Virus record (IMG/VR): IMGVR_UViG_3300001450_000146
Span: 6,985 to 31,510 of that record
Length of the DNA: 24,526 nucleotides
Source: a virus
Direction: 5' to 3' (one strand)
Of the stretch, positions 15,045-21,345 are shown one piece after another; the stretch's first letter is position 1; each line of letters opens with the position of its first letter. Position numbers and translations under genes: made by a program. A model generated the notes under the pieces. That model did no database searches, was not told where the DNA came from, and saw only the letters and a list, made by a program, of their open reading frames with translations.

Positions 15045-15232
15045 TAGAATCGGGGAGGCTTTGCGGCTTCTCCGATTTCTTTATGTTCTGAGCAATACCA
15101 TGTTTTCGCAAAATCAAAAGAATAACAAGCTAGATGTGAACCGCAAACCTTACACTCATGGTTTTGATGCACCTTTGCTGTCTGCTTTTCGTACCTCGGC
15201 ACTGGCTTTTTTCTGTTTTTCCATCTGCTCAT
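15044..15232 (-). CDS. Small zinc-knuckle protein (start uncertain)
   Basis: Up to 62 residues. HECKVCGSHLACYS with WYCSEH contains CxxC and CxxH pairs, a probable zinc-binding site. The basic N-terminus (MSRWKNRKKPVPRYEKQ) would overlap the upstream coiled-coil ORF by 77 bases, which is a long overlap. A GTG at the VHQNHEC position would give a shorter, non-overlapping form, so the start is not settled. The C-terminal codons double as the terminator stem of the convergent operon. No family was recognised. Confidence 0.5.
   Translation of the reverse strand: MSRWKNRKKPVPRYEKQTAKVHQNHECKVCGSHLACYSFDFAKTWYCSEHKEIGEAAKPPRF
15048..15085 (+). terminator. Strong terminator of the 13779-15038 unit
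   Basis: AATCGGGGAGGC (15048-15059), loop TTTGCG and GCTTCTCCGATT (15066-15077) form a 12-pair stem with two G-U wobbles, followed by TCTTTATG. The wobbles exist only in plus-strand RNA. The stem also lies inside the last codons of the convergent minus-strand zinc-knuckle gene. Confidence 0.85.
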
Positions 15233-15320
15233 ATTCAGATTGTACCAAAACCTTCATCGCAGATATACGAGATTTGAACTGCGCGACCAATGCTTGCCAT
15301 TCTTTATGACTGCGTTCCAT
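15156..15320 (-). CDS. Small coiled-coil-like protein
   Basis: This 54-residue ORF is not otherwise annotated. It begins with ATG at 15320, inside the last codons of the EF-hand membrane gene (17-base overlap), preceded by an A- and G-rich stretch. The product is helical and strongly charged (HKEWQALVAQFKSRIS, then EYEQMEKQKKASAEVRKA), consistent with a short coiled coil. In its position after a membrane protein it could be a spanin-like or accessory lysis factor, but it has no signal or lipobox, so this is weak. Confidence 0.5.
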   Translation of the reverse strand: MERSHKEWQALVAQFKSRISAMKVLVQSEYEQMEKQKKASAEVRKADSKGASKP

Positions 15321-15642
15321 TTTCTTTTATTCTTGTGAAGGCTGTAGCCCCCATGAACGCGGCCACAATGCCCATGTTGGCAACGACATAGGTTGATAGC
15401 AATGATGTGACCAATGGCACTCTCTGGTCTCCTATCAGCGGAGAAACCACCAATGCAATACTGACCGCGCTAGAGATTACGCTTACCCAACAGATTAGTC
15501 GTTGCTGGTCTTGCATCTTGTCCGCGTTCTCCAGCTTAATCATTCTTTCTTCTCTGGCGATTTCTTCATCAGTCACGATGCCATCTCCATCAAGGTCATG
15601 CTGTTCATATCTTGAACCGCTTTGTAATTTTTTCTGTTTCAT
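15304..15642 (-). CDS. EF-hand membrane protein
   Basis: This 112-residue protein has a canonical calcium-binding EF-hand loop near the N-terminus: D16, D18, D20, I22, T24 and E27 (DLDGDGIVTDEE). A charged helix follows, then two hydrophobic segments (about 49-70 and 77-101) that should span the membrane. The ATG at 15642 forms an ATGA overlap with the upstream gene's stop; a longer reading has no support. Similar EF-hand and membrane proteins are, from memory, frequent in marine phage genomes near lysis or tail genes, but their job is not established. Confidence 0.75.
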   Translation of the reverse strand: MKQKKLQSGSRYEQHDLDGDGIVTDEEIAREERMIKLENADKMQDQQRLICWVSVISSAVSIALVVSPLIGDQRVPLVTSLLSTYVVANMGIVAAFMGATAFTRIKENGTQS

Positions 15643-16124
15643 TTTACAATCACCGTAAACATTCCAACGAATAAACCTACTGCTAAAACCAATACAACGC
15701 CCGCCATAAGCCACTGTTTTAAGTTTTCTTCAAATTCTCTATCTTCTTTTAACTTTTTACGTTTGGCAGCGGCGACAGCTTCTTTTGCTTCTTGGATACG
15801 TTTGGCACGTTCAGCGATAATGCCAGCCCATGTGCCATGACCAAAGCGCATATCAACCATGGTCGCTACTTCTTGCAGATTCTCAGCTGCAATTTTTGCA
15901 TCAATCATTTCTTTTGCGACTGTATCAACGCCAAACTGGTCACCTAGCCCAACTCCGCCAGATTTTTTGTTTCTAGCTTGCTGAACTTGTTTCTCGCCAG
16001 CAAATAGGTCATCAATCGAACCCGCAATGTCACGGATGTCGTTTGCTGTTTGAATATTTGATTTTATGAACTCCACTGATTTTTGAACCAGTGCAATGCC
16101 TGTAAGCACTTCAGCAACGACCAT
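15639..16124 (-). CDS. Phage membrane protein with coiled-coil middle
   Basis: This 161-residue protein has a mildly hydrophobic N-terminal helix (VVAEVLTGIALVQKS). A helical middle follows (DIRDIAGSIDDLFAGEKQ), then a long basic coiled coil (RAKRIQEAKEAVAAAKRKKLKEDREFEENL) and a strong C-terminal transmembrane helix (about 139-158, VLVLAVGLFVGM). The coil probably lies on the cytoplasmic side. Related proteins occur in marine phages without known role. It is coupled to the EF-hand gene by ATGA. Candidate roles are lysis control or envelope modification, both inference. Confidence 0.72.
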   Translation of the reverse strand: MVVAEVLTGIALVQKSVEFIKSNIQTANDIRDIAGSIDDLFAGEKQVQQARNKKSGGVGLGDQFGVDTVAKEMIDAKIAAENLQEVATMVDMRFGHGTWAGIIAERAKRIQEAKEAVAAAKRKKLKEDREFEENLKQWLMAGVVLVLAVGLFVGMFTVIVK

Positions 16125-16179
16125 CAGATTACCTTTTTTGATAACCCTGATGGGTTGGTGTGTGTCTTTTGACTAACTC

Positions 16180-16185
16180 ATTATA
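16180..16185 (-). promoter_or_regulatory. Extended -10 promoter candidate for the membrane-protein operon
   Basis: TGATATAAT on the minus strand includes a consensus TATAAT (16185-16180) with a TGn extension. Only a weak -35 match (TAGTCA, 17 bases upstream) is present. It lies right at the end of the DUF1064 gene and about 56 bases before the ATG at 16124. Confidence 0.4.
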
Positions 16186-16530
16186 TCAGTAAAGCTCTGT
16201 AATGACTACAGGCGGGTCATATGTCTCAAGTATCTTTTTCTTTATTTTATAAACAGGCGTTCTGGTGGCAATGCTTTTCACATCTTCAAGGACTTCTTTT
16301 CCGTTAAGTGAATATGAGAAGTCACCAACATAATGACCAATCTTTATGCCATTAACCATTAATGGGATTCTGGGCTGCAATCTAAGATTGTCAATTTTAC
16401 CCTGCGATTCTAGCAAAGCCAGTATCTTGTAACGCTCGGCTTCTTTTTTAGAATGAAACGTGATTCCATCAACGACAGTTTTAATCGCTCCGTATTTGTT
16501 TTTGGAAATCGTTTGCCGTGACCGCGCCAT
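16186..16530 (-). CDS. DUF1064 nuclease-like protein
   Basis: This 114-residue protein matches the DUF1064 family, which has a predicted PD-(D/E)XK nuclease fold and occurs in phage recombination and replication regions. Visible conserved elements are NKYGAIKTVVDGITFHSKKEA (11-31), LRLQPRIPL (49-57), the catalytic-looking YVGDFSYSLNGKEVLEDVKS (68-87, with D71 and the E-D-V-K core) and TPVYKIKKKI. It overlaps the upstream HTH gene by 50 bases and uses the ATG after GCGAGAGACAC. It probably helps process recombination intermediates. Confidence 0.85.
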   Translation of the reverse strand: MARSRQTISKNKYGAIKTVVDGITFHSKKEAERYKILALLESQGKIDNLRLQPRIPLMVNGIKIGHYVGDFSYSLNGKEVLEDVKSIATRTPVYKIKKKILETYDPPVVITELY

Positions 16531-16681
16531 GTGTCTCTCGCTCTATATTATAAATGTGCAATGGCCTTGGGAACCTGTCACCAGACATCCACTTAACAAC
16601 CCCGCCATAAGAGCAACCAATTTGGTTTGCAAAATCTTTTGCCTTGATATTTTTTATTTTCAAGTAATCTCTTAATAACAT
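16481..16681 (-). CDS. HTH regulator (Cro/CI-like), probably leaderless
   Basis: This 66-residue single-domain DNA-binding protein has a helix-turn-helix at residues 10-33 (NIKAKDFANQIGCSYGGVVKWMSG) followed by RFPRPLHIYNIERET, the layout of small phage Cro-like repressors. There is no Shine-Dalgarno before the ATG. A promoter with TTGGAC (16717-16712), 18 bases and TGG-TAAATT (-10 at 16693-16688) would start transcription at the ATG itself, as in lambda cI from PRM. It is divergent from the exonuclease gene, and a palindrome (CCCAAATTGGG) sits between them as a likely operator. Confidence 0.8.
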   Translation of the reverse strand: MLLRDYLKIKNIKAKDFANQIGCSYGGVVKWMSGDRFPRPLHIYNIERETHGAVTANDFQKQIRSD

Positions 16682-16687
16682 TATTTT

Positions 16688-16771
16688 AATTTACCAGTAA
16701 TACAATTTTTAGTCCAATCCCAAATTGGGGTTTACTTTATAGGTTATTTGATTACTATAACATTCTATAAA
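16688..16771. promoter_or_regulatory. Divergent control region with CCCAA-A-TTGGG operator candidate
   Basis: This gap between the HTH gene (minus) and the exonuclease gene (plus) holds the minus promoter TTGGAC/TAAATT, a perfect odd palindrome at 16719-16729 just upstream of it, and plus-strand AT-rich -10 candidates (TATAAC at 16756, TATAAA at 16766) with only weak -35 partners. A repressor bound at the palindrome could control both directions. This is inferred from layout. Confidence 0.5.
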
Positions 16772-16788
16772 CCACTTTAGAGGCGACC

Positions 16789-17547
16789 ATGAATCATTTT
16801 GAAAAACACGGATTGATGCATTTAAGCCCATCAACAATTAACCAATGGATAGCTGAGCCAGCATTATGCTTGCTAAAAATAGCTGGAATAACTGATGGTG
16901 AGGCTGGCGCGGCAGCATGGAGAGGCACAAGCGCGGATAGGGCATTGGCAAAGGTTGCCAGCAATAGCGACGTATCAGATGAAGCTCTTGTGAATATGGC
17001 AAACAAGATTTTTGACGAGCAATATAAAAATGCACAAAATCATCACGACACAGAAAAAGTTCAAAAAGAACGAGACGAATTAACAAAATATATCACAGTC
17101 GGTGCCAAATTTTACAGGTCGCTTGGCGAAAAGCCTGTATCTGAACAGGGCAAAGTTACGACAATGCTTCCTGATATTAAGATACCTTTTATTGGTTATT
17201 ATGACCTTCTTTATAAAGATAAGGTTCGTGATACCAAAACAGTGGGTCGGATGACATCATCTGTAACCCAAGCCCATAATCGTCAAGCAAGTCTATATGG
17301 CTACGTTTTACAAAAAGAGCCTTGGCTTGATTATGTGGGCAAGAAAGAAGTACGCGCCTTCAAGGTTGATGACGTGCCATATTACATCAGGCAGATGCAA
17401 TTAGCCGCCCTTTCTCTTGAGCGTGTGCTTTCTTATAGCGATGACATATTTGAATGTTGTCAATTAGTATTCCCTGACTTTGATAATTATCGCTGGGGAG
17501 AAGTGACCAAGGCGGCCGCCAAAGACATCTGGAAAATGGAGAGATAA
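16789..17547 (+). CDS. PD-(D/E)XK exonuclease (RecB/Cas4-like)
   Basis: This is a 252-residue nuclease of the PD-(D/E)XK phage exonuclease type. LSPSTINQWIAEPALCLLK (12-30) is the characteristic opening of Cas4- and RecB-like nucleases. FIGYYDLLYKDKVRDTKTVG gives the active site (D139, then D148-T-K150), and QASLYGYVL (166-174) supplies motif QxxxY. It probably resects DNA ends for the ERF annealing protein one base downstream. The leader AGAGGCGACCATG carries the second shared module (AGGCGACCA). A later start would lose the N-terminal motif. Confidence 0.87.
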   Translation: MNHFEKHGLMHLSPSTINQWIAEPALCLLKIAGITDGEAGAAAWRGTSADRALAKVASNSDVSDEALVNMANKIFDEQYKNAQNHHDTEKVQKERDELTKYITVGAKFYRSLGEKPVSEQGKVTTMLPDIKIPFIGYYDLLYKDKVRDTKTVGRMTSSVTQAHNRQASLYGYVLQKEPWLDYVGKKEVRAFKVDDVPYYIRQMQLAALSLERVLSYSDDIFECCQLVFPDFDNYRWGEVTKAAAKDIWKMER

Positions 17548-17548
17548 A

Positions 17549-18250
17549 ATGGATTGTCCAAAAATAATCGCTAATGAATTGCATAATATTCAAAGCAAAG
17601 CAGAAAGACTTGTTCATGATAGCAAAAATGACCATCAGAAGTATTCATTTGTTAGCATTGATAAATACTATGAATATATGCGTCCATTGTTAAACCTTCA
17701 TAATCTTATGATTATACCTAATGAGGTTGAATCACAGCTTTCTGATAGCGGGAAAACATTAAAGGCTGTTTTTGAATTTTACATCTTACATAAAGATGGA
17801 GAAATGTGGCAGTTCCCTATTAAGCGAACTGTATATATCCCATTTCATGGCGCACAGACTTGCGGTTCTGCACTTTCATACGCAGACAAATTTATCATCA
17901 GAACCTTGTTCAAAATATCAACTGGTGAAGAGGCTGATGTTGAGGTTCGTGAAAATATATCACATGAAGTTGATGATTTACCGTCTGCTCATTTTGATTA
18001 TTCAGGAGAGCCATACAGATTGTTCGATAACAAAGGCAGGGTTAAGCAACAATTTACAGATACAAGAAGCTGGCGGCAGATAATTCAAAAACAAGCCACC
18101 CCTCTGTCTGAAATGAATGTTATGGAAATCAAACGAATTTATAAAGACATCAATGATGACCAAACATTAACAGATAACGCCAAAGATAAATGGTCTGAGG
18201 GATTTGCAGAAATGGGAGTTGTATTGGGAGATGTTTCCAATGAGACGTAG
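17549..18250 (+). CDS. ERF-family ssDNA annealing recombinase
   Basis: This 233-residue protein is of the ERF superfamily, which anneals complementary single strands in phage recombination. The signature GAQTCGSALSYADKFIIRTL (101-120) and TGEEADVE match the conserved GSxxSYARRY...L core followed by an acidic element. The N-terminus (QKYSFVSIDKYYEYMRPLL) fits the family's K-Y-x-Y-x-s pattern. It forms a two-gene module with the exonuclease and is followed by a winged-helix protein and an SSB-like protein. Confidence 0.9.
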   Translation: MDCPKIIANELHNIQSKAERLVHDSKNDHQKYSFVSIDKYYEYMRPLLNLHNLMIIPNEVESQLSDSGKTLKAVFEFYILHKDGEMWQFPIKRTVYIPFHGAQTCGSALSYADKFIIRTLFKISTGEEADVEVRENISHEVDDLPSAHFDYSGEPYRLFDNKGRVKQQFTDTRSWRQIIQKQATPLSEMNVMEIKRIYKDINDDQTLTDNAKDKWSEGFAEMGVVLGDVSNET

Positions 18251-18467
18251 AAGCCAGAAAGATAAAATCAAAGCATATCTGCAATCAGGGAAATCTATAA
18301 CACCGCTTGATGCGCTTGAAATGTTCGGGTGCTTTAGGCTTGGCGCAATTATATTTACCTTGCGTGAAGAGGGTATGCCGATAAAAACCGAGTTTGTTAC
18401 AAATCGTTACAAAACCAAATTTGCCAAGTACACGCTTGAGCAAACACAACAGCCTAGTTTGTTTTAG
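18240..18467 (+). CDS. Winged-helix (HTH_39-like) protein
   Basis: This 75-residue basic protein matches the short phage winged-helix family I know as HTH_39: KIKAYLQSGKSITPLDALEM is followed by FRLGAIIFTLREEGMPI and a YTL end strand. The ATG at 18240 overlaps the ERF stop and has GGGAG ten bases upstream; the longer frame from 18204 runs inside ERF and is rejected. Such proteins accompany recombination genes and may bind DNA ends or act as local regulators. Confidence 0.78.
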   Translation: MRRRSQKDKIKAYLQSGKSITPLDALEMFGCFRLGAIIFTLREEGMPIKTEFVTNRYKTKFAKYTLEQTQQPSLF

Positions 18468-18477
18468 GGAGAATCTA

Positions 18478-18897
18478 ATGGAAAACAAATACGAAAATTC
18501 TGGCAATCTATTTCCCGCCAATAACTCTGAGATTGTGAGACAGGGGACAGTAGATATTGAAGGTCTGAATCATGAGCTTGTTATTGTAAAAACAGTCACA
18601 ACAAAAAAGGGCATGACGATTTACGAAGTCCATAAACAAATTGGTGTCTTATACATTAACGATGAGAAAAGCGAAAAAAAGGATTGGGACATATCAGGTG
18701 AAATAGAAATCAATGGCGAAAAGCAAATGGCATGGGGTCGAAAGCGAACCGACAAAAACGGCAATGACTATACTAGAATGGGGTTTGCTCCATCTAAACC
18801 AAAAGAATCAATGCAAGACGAGCAATTCGTATCGCCAGACAGCTTCAATAATAAATCACAGAAGAAAGATGATTTAGATGATGATATTCCGTTTTAA
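18478..18897 (+). CDS. SSB-like single-strand DNA-binding protein
   Basis: This 139-residue protein ends in DDLDDDIPF, the acidic tip by which single-strand-binding proteins recruit partner enzymes. The body is beta-rich (HELVIVKTVTTKKGMTIYEV, GEIEINGEKQMAWGRKR), compatible with an OB fold or the DUF669-type replacement found beside phage ERF and exonuclease genes. AGGGAGAATCTA precedes the ATG at 18478. Context (exonuclease, ERF, then this) supports a role in recombination and replication; the exact family is not certain. Confidence 0.75.
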   Translation: MENKYENSGNLFPANNSEIVRQGTVDIEGLNHELVIVKTVTTKKGMTIYEVHKQIGVLYINDEKSEKKDWDISGEIEINGEKQMAWGRKRTDKNGNDYTRMGFAPSKPKESMQDEQFVSPDSFNNKSQKKDDLDDDIPF

Positions 18898-18899
18898 TC

Positions 18900-19235
18900 A
18901 TGGTTAAGCGAACTCGCATAAAGCCCAAGCGATATGTTAATAAAAAGCACATGGATTGGATACATTCTTTTCCATGTTGCTTGACGGCTCAAGGCGATTG
19001 TCTCGGGGCGGTGCAAGGGCATCATTTGATGAAGCCTTGGGATGGAGTGAGAGGCATGGGTCTAAAGGCAACAGACCGCAATCTTATTCCATTGTGCCAA
19101 CGGCATCACATTCTTTTACATAAACGAGGGAATGAGTTTTCGTTCTTTGAGGAAACGGCTGGGTTTGCTGATTACGGCAAAGTGACCGCCCAAAGATACT
19201 GGAAGCAAAGCCCGCACAATGATGATGAGGCATAA
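18900..19235 (+). CDS. HNH-type recombination nuclease-like protein
   Basis: This 111-residue basic protein has a zinc-supported HNH/beta-beta-alpha-metal layout: C26 and C34 in FPCCLTAQGDC, VQGHHLMKPWDG (H41, H42), DRNLIPLCQRHHILLHKRG (N61, C66, H69, H70, H74). The spacing resembles phage DUF968 and Ref-type nucleases that lie next to ERF and SSB genes and help process recombination intermediates. It starts two bases after the SSB-like stop. A structural HNH role is confident; the specific family is not. Confidence 0.8.
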   Translation: MVKRTRIKPKRYVNKKHMDWIHSFPCCLTAQGDCLGAVQGHHLMKPWDGVRGMGLKATDRNLIPLCQRHHILLHKRGNEFSFFEETAGFADYGKVTAQRYWKQSPHNDDEA

Positions 19236-19829
19236 ATGAAAATACGTTACACGCAAAACACTTATATCCGCGCACCTATTCAGTTTACAGGTACAGGTCA
19301 TGTCGATATGGATGCCTTTGATGAGGGTGGCGATAATGTATTAAAAACCATAGTGACATTTGAAGATGAAGAGTTAGAAGCATTATGCCGCCCTGTGATA
19401 GAGGGCTATGAGGCTTTGTTGATTAAAAAGAAAGTTGATTTCGATGCAGACGATGTTTCTATAGAGCGTGAGGTAATTCTATATGATGGAAAAACGCTAG
19501 ATATTTCGTACTTCTGGGGCGTTGGCGATTGGGAGTATGAAGGAATTTTAGACTTAGGAAATGGATTTGACCCTTACACAGACTATGGATGGGCTGAAGA
19601 TGCAACTGACATTGATGGCAAGCCGTATGATTGGGAAGGTAAAGACCTCGCAAAACAAATACCAAAACGGAATGATTTTTTATTGGTATGCGAAAAACAA
19701 ATTGCGCATGACCTTTCGGGTGTTTGTAGAGATTGGGACGGATGCCCAAATCAAAATCTTGCTGAAGGGAACGAAAAGTTTACCAAAATGGTAATGCTTT
19801 ATAGAAATTTATATAGGGGCTGGGAATGA
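19236..19829 (+). CDS. Hypothetical acidic protein
   Basis: This 197-residue acidic protein starts directly after the HNH gene's stop (TAA-ATG). Recognisable stretches are beta strands with acidic loops (DEELEALCRPVIEGYEALL, then ILYDGKTLDISYFWGVGDWEYE) and a YDWEGKDLAKQIPKRND segment near the centre. A late CEKQIAHDLSG and CRDWDGC give three cysteines that might bind metal. No family was recognised. Its place in the recombination operon is the only hint. Confidence 0.75.
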   Translation: MKIRYTQNTYIRAPIQFTGTGHVDMDAFDEGGDNVLKTIVTFEDEELEALCRPVIEGYEALLIKKKVDFDADDVSIEREVILYDGKTLDISYFWGVGDWEYEGILDLGNGFDPYTDYGWAEDATDIDGKPYDWEGKDLAKQIPKRNDFLLVCEKQIAHDLSGVCRDWDGCPNQNLAEGNEKFTKMVMLYRNLYRGWE

Positions 19830-20149
19830 TTACAGATGACGATGTAGAAAAAGCCATTGATTTTTTACGCAACAGTGCCAGAGATGCCGCCCAATCTAAA
19901 GCAAACAGAATTTATCTAGACGAATTTAGAAAATCGTTGAAATCAATGCTTATGAAAGAACACGCTGGTTTATCTATTGGAGCACAAGAACGCGAGGCAT
20001 ATTCTGACCCAAGATACTTAGAACACCTTGAGGCAATAAAAATCGCTGTGGCACAAGACGAACAGAATAGATTTTTAAGGGTGGCGGCAGAGGCTAAAAT
20101 TGAAGCATGGCGTAGCTTTTCTGCTAATCACAGAGCCATTAAAATTTAA
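19826..20149 (+). CDS. Conserved phage helical protein
   Basis: This 107-residue, almost fully helical protein overlaps the previous gene by four bases (ATGA). The pattern ANRIYLDEFRKSLKSMLMKE, then GAQEREAYSDPRYLEHLEAI and AEAKIEAWRS is one I recall from many phage genomes, located next to recombination and HNH genes, without an assigned function. Basic and acidic faces alternate, as in a helical hairpin or a DNA-binding adaptor. Confidence 0.8.
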   Translation: MITDDDVEKAIDFLRNSARDAAQSKANRIYLDEFRKSLKSMLMKEHAGLSIGAQEREAYSDPRYLEHLEAIKIAVAQDEQNRFLRVAAEAKIEAWRSFSANHRAIKI

Positions 20150-20160
20150 CGGAGCTAGAA

Positions 20161-20373
20161 ATGATGTACACAAAAAGATTGATTACGAAAACAGCCGCCG
20201 CAGAATATCTGGGTATGGGAACGTCTTTATTTGCCAGATTAGTATCGCAAGATAGACTTCCACAACCTATTCGCATAAGCGAAAGGCGTATTGTTTGGGA
20301 CATTCAAGACCTTGACGAACACATAGAATTGATGAAAACACAAGCGTATATTGAAACAGAGACATACCTTTAA
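20161..20373 (+). CDS. AlpA/excisionase-like HTH protein
   Basis: This 70-residue MerR-type winged HTH opens with LITKTAAAEYLGMGTSLFAR (8-27), followed by RLPQPIRISERRIVWDIQDLDEHIE. This is the AlpA and excisionase pattern: helix-turn-helix, Pro-rich wing, Arg-x-x-x-W-strand and final helix. Such proteins regulate prophage genes or assist excision. No integrase is in the window, so a transcriptional role is as likely. ACGGAGCTAGAA precedes the start, a shorter version of the shared leader. A terminator follows at 20411. Confidence 0.82.
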   Translation: MMYTKRLITKTAAAEYLGMGTSLFARLVSQDRLPQPIRISERRIVWDIQDLDEHIELMKTQAYIETETYL

Positions 20374-20410
20374 ATCAAATTCTGTTAAGCTGTGATTCCT
20401 CCCTAAACTT

Positions 20411-20437
20411 GGCCTCTCATCTGAGAGGTCATTTTTT
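20411..20437 (+). terminator. Terminator after the recombination operon
   Basis: GGCCTCTC, loop ATCT and GAGAGGTC form an eight-pair stem (one G-U), followed by A and six Ts. It closes the long plus-strand unit 16789-20373, about 37 bases after the last stop. Confidence 0.88.
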
Positions 20438-20469
20438 CGGCTTTATTGAAATCTTACATTTATAAAATG

Positions 20470-20661
20470 TGACGATGAAGACTTGTTGCTTTAGCCATAG
20501 ATTTTTCACCAAATATTATGACGATAAAAACTTTATGCTTAAATATTTTTTTCTCATCCAAAGATTGTCACGACAGAATTTTCTGGCTTTAGACACAGAT
20601 TTTTCACTAAATATCTGACGATGAACAATTTCTGCTTAAATATTTTATTTCTCCTGATATG
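20470..20661. repeat. Tandem 49-bp iterons (four copies) in a non-coding gap
   Basis: The gap 20374-20721 has no gene. After the terminator it holds four tandem units beginning TGACGAT (20470), TGACGAT (20519), TCACGAC (20568) and TGACGAT (20616), at intervals of 49, 49 and 48 bases. Each unit has GCTT at about +18 in AT-rich sequence. Units 1 and 3 share GCTTTAGnCA and GATTTTTCAC; units 2 and 4 share GCTTAAATATTTT, so a roughly 98-bp dimer has been duplicated. The TTGACA of promoter P3 follows 46-47 bases later. Iterons like these suggest a replication origin or multi-site operator. Confidence 0.85.
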
Positions 20662-20688
20662 TTGACAATAGAAAACATTAGGTATAGT
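20662..20688 (+). promoter_or_regulatory. Shared-type phage promoter P3 with inverted repeat
   Basis: TTGACA (20662-20667) and TATAGT (20683-20688) are 15 bases apart. The spacer holds GAAAACA as in the other three promoters, here at 20671-20677. An inverted copy TGTTTTC at 20690-20696 brackets the -10 region, a probable repressor site. It drives 20722-21611. Confidence 0.7.
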
Positions 20689-20721
20689 TTGTTTTCAATA
20701 GAAACCAACGGAGACTGAAAA

Positions 20722-20916
20722 ATGAATCAGTGGACTACAGAAAAATTAAAAAATGTTGCTGAGAGTATTGCAACTAACCCTTCACCAGATAATGTGCAAA
20801 CTCAAATTATGGGTTTGTCATGGGACGAAACAGTAACACTAGGTAAACTTGTTACGCTGATAGAAAACCTTATCTATGACCGTCAAAAAATCTATGACGA
20901 AGAAAGTATAACCTAA
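20722..20916 (+). CDS. Hypothetical helical protein
   Basis: This 64-residue protein is the first gene behind P3, with leader AACCAACGGAGACTGAAAA carrying the third shared module (AACCAACGG). It is helical and amphipathic (WTTEKLKNVAESIATN, VTLGKLVTLIENLIYDRQK), like small regulators or DNA-binding accessory proteins. Its stop overlaps the ATG of the HTH gene (TAATG), so the two are coupled. No family was recognised. Confidence 0.72.
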   Translation: MNQWTTEKLKNVAESIATNPSPDNVQTQIMGLSWDETVTLGKLVTLIENLIYDRQKIYDEESIT

Positions 20917-21158
20917 TGATGAAACCAGAACAATTCCGCAATATTAGAGCGAATATGGGATTAAGCCAACACAAATTGGCTTTGCTTCTTGGTTACGAAG
21001 ATAGGTCTACAATTTCTAATTTTGAAAGCGGTAGGCGTGAAATAAACCCACGAATTGAAAAATTGATACTGGCAATGTCATTATCATTTTTTTCAGATAA
21101 AGAAACCAACGGAGACCACAATGATAAATTGGCACAACGCACCAGAATACTCTCATAA
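20916..21158 (+). CDS. XRE-family HTH regulator
   Basis: This 80-residue protein has a textbook helix-turn-helix of the phage repressor type: FRNIRANMGLSQHKLALLLG, then DRSTISNFESGRREINPRIEKL (residues 7-50). The C-terminal tail (FFSDKETNGDHNDK) is outside the domain. It is coupled to the gene before. The next gene's leader (AACCAACGGAGACC) lies inside its 3' end. It is a candidate to bind the GAAAACA/TGTTTTC inverted repeat in its own promoter region and the shared promoters. Confidence 0.88.
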   Translation: MMKPEQFRNIRANMGLSQHKLALLLGYEDRSTISNFESGRREINPRIEKLILAMSLSFFSDKETNGDHNDKLAQRTRILS

Positions 21159-21345
21159 AGGCTATATATACCAGCCAGAGATTGAGCATGAAGATGAAGA
21201 GGGCATCCGCAAAGCAACACACCGTTTTGTAAACAGGGTTAACCCGCTTGACGTTATGATATGTGGCGAACATACACCCTATCAATGGATGACGCATGAC
21301 CAAGCAAAAACATTTATAGAAAAAATGATGGGAGTAAGGTCATGA
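21121..21345 (+). CDS. Hypothetical small protein
   Basis: This 74-residue protein is preceded by AACCAACGGAGACCACA (21104-21120), the third leader module, and overlaps the HTH gene by 38 bases. It is rich in His, Glu and aromatics (NWHNAPEYSHKGYIYQPEIE, EHTPYQWMTHDQAKTF), with no membrane segment. No family was recognised. Its last four bases overlap the lipoprotein start (ATGA). Confidence 0.7.
   Translation: MINWHNAPEYSHKGYIYQPEIEHEDEEGIRKATHRFVNRVNPLDVMICGEHTPYQWMTHDQAKTFIEKMMGVRS

Noticed and set aside
15643-15714. Upstream N-terminal extension of the EF-hand membrane protein
   Set aside because: The extension lies inside the preceding gene; the ATGA junction at 15642 gives the natural start.
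20470-20661. CRISPR-like repeat spacing
   Set aside because: The units are degenerate over their full length, there is no invariant 24-37-base repeat separated by unique spacers, and no cas genes are present; iterons explain it better.
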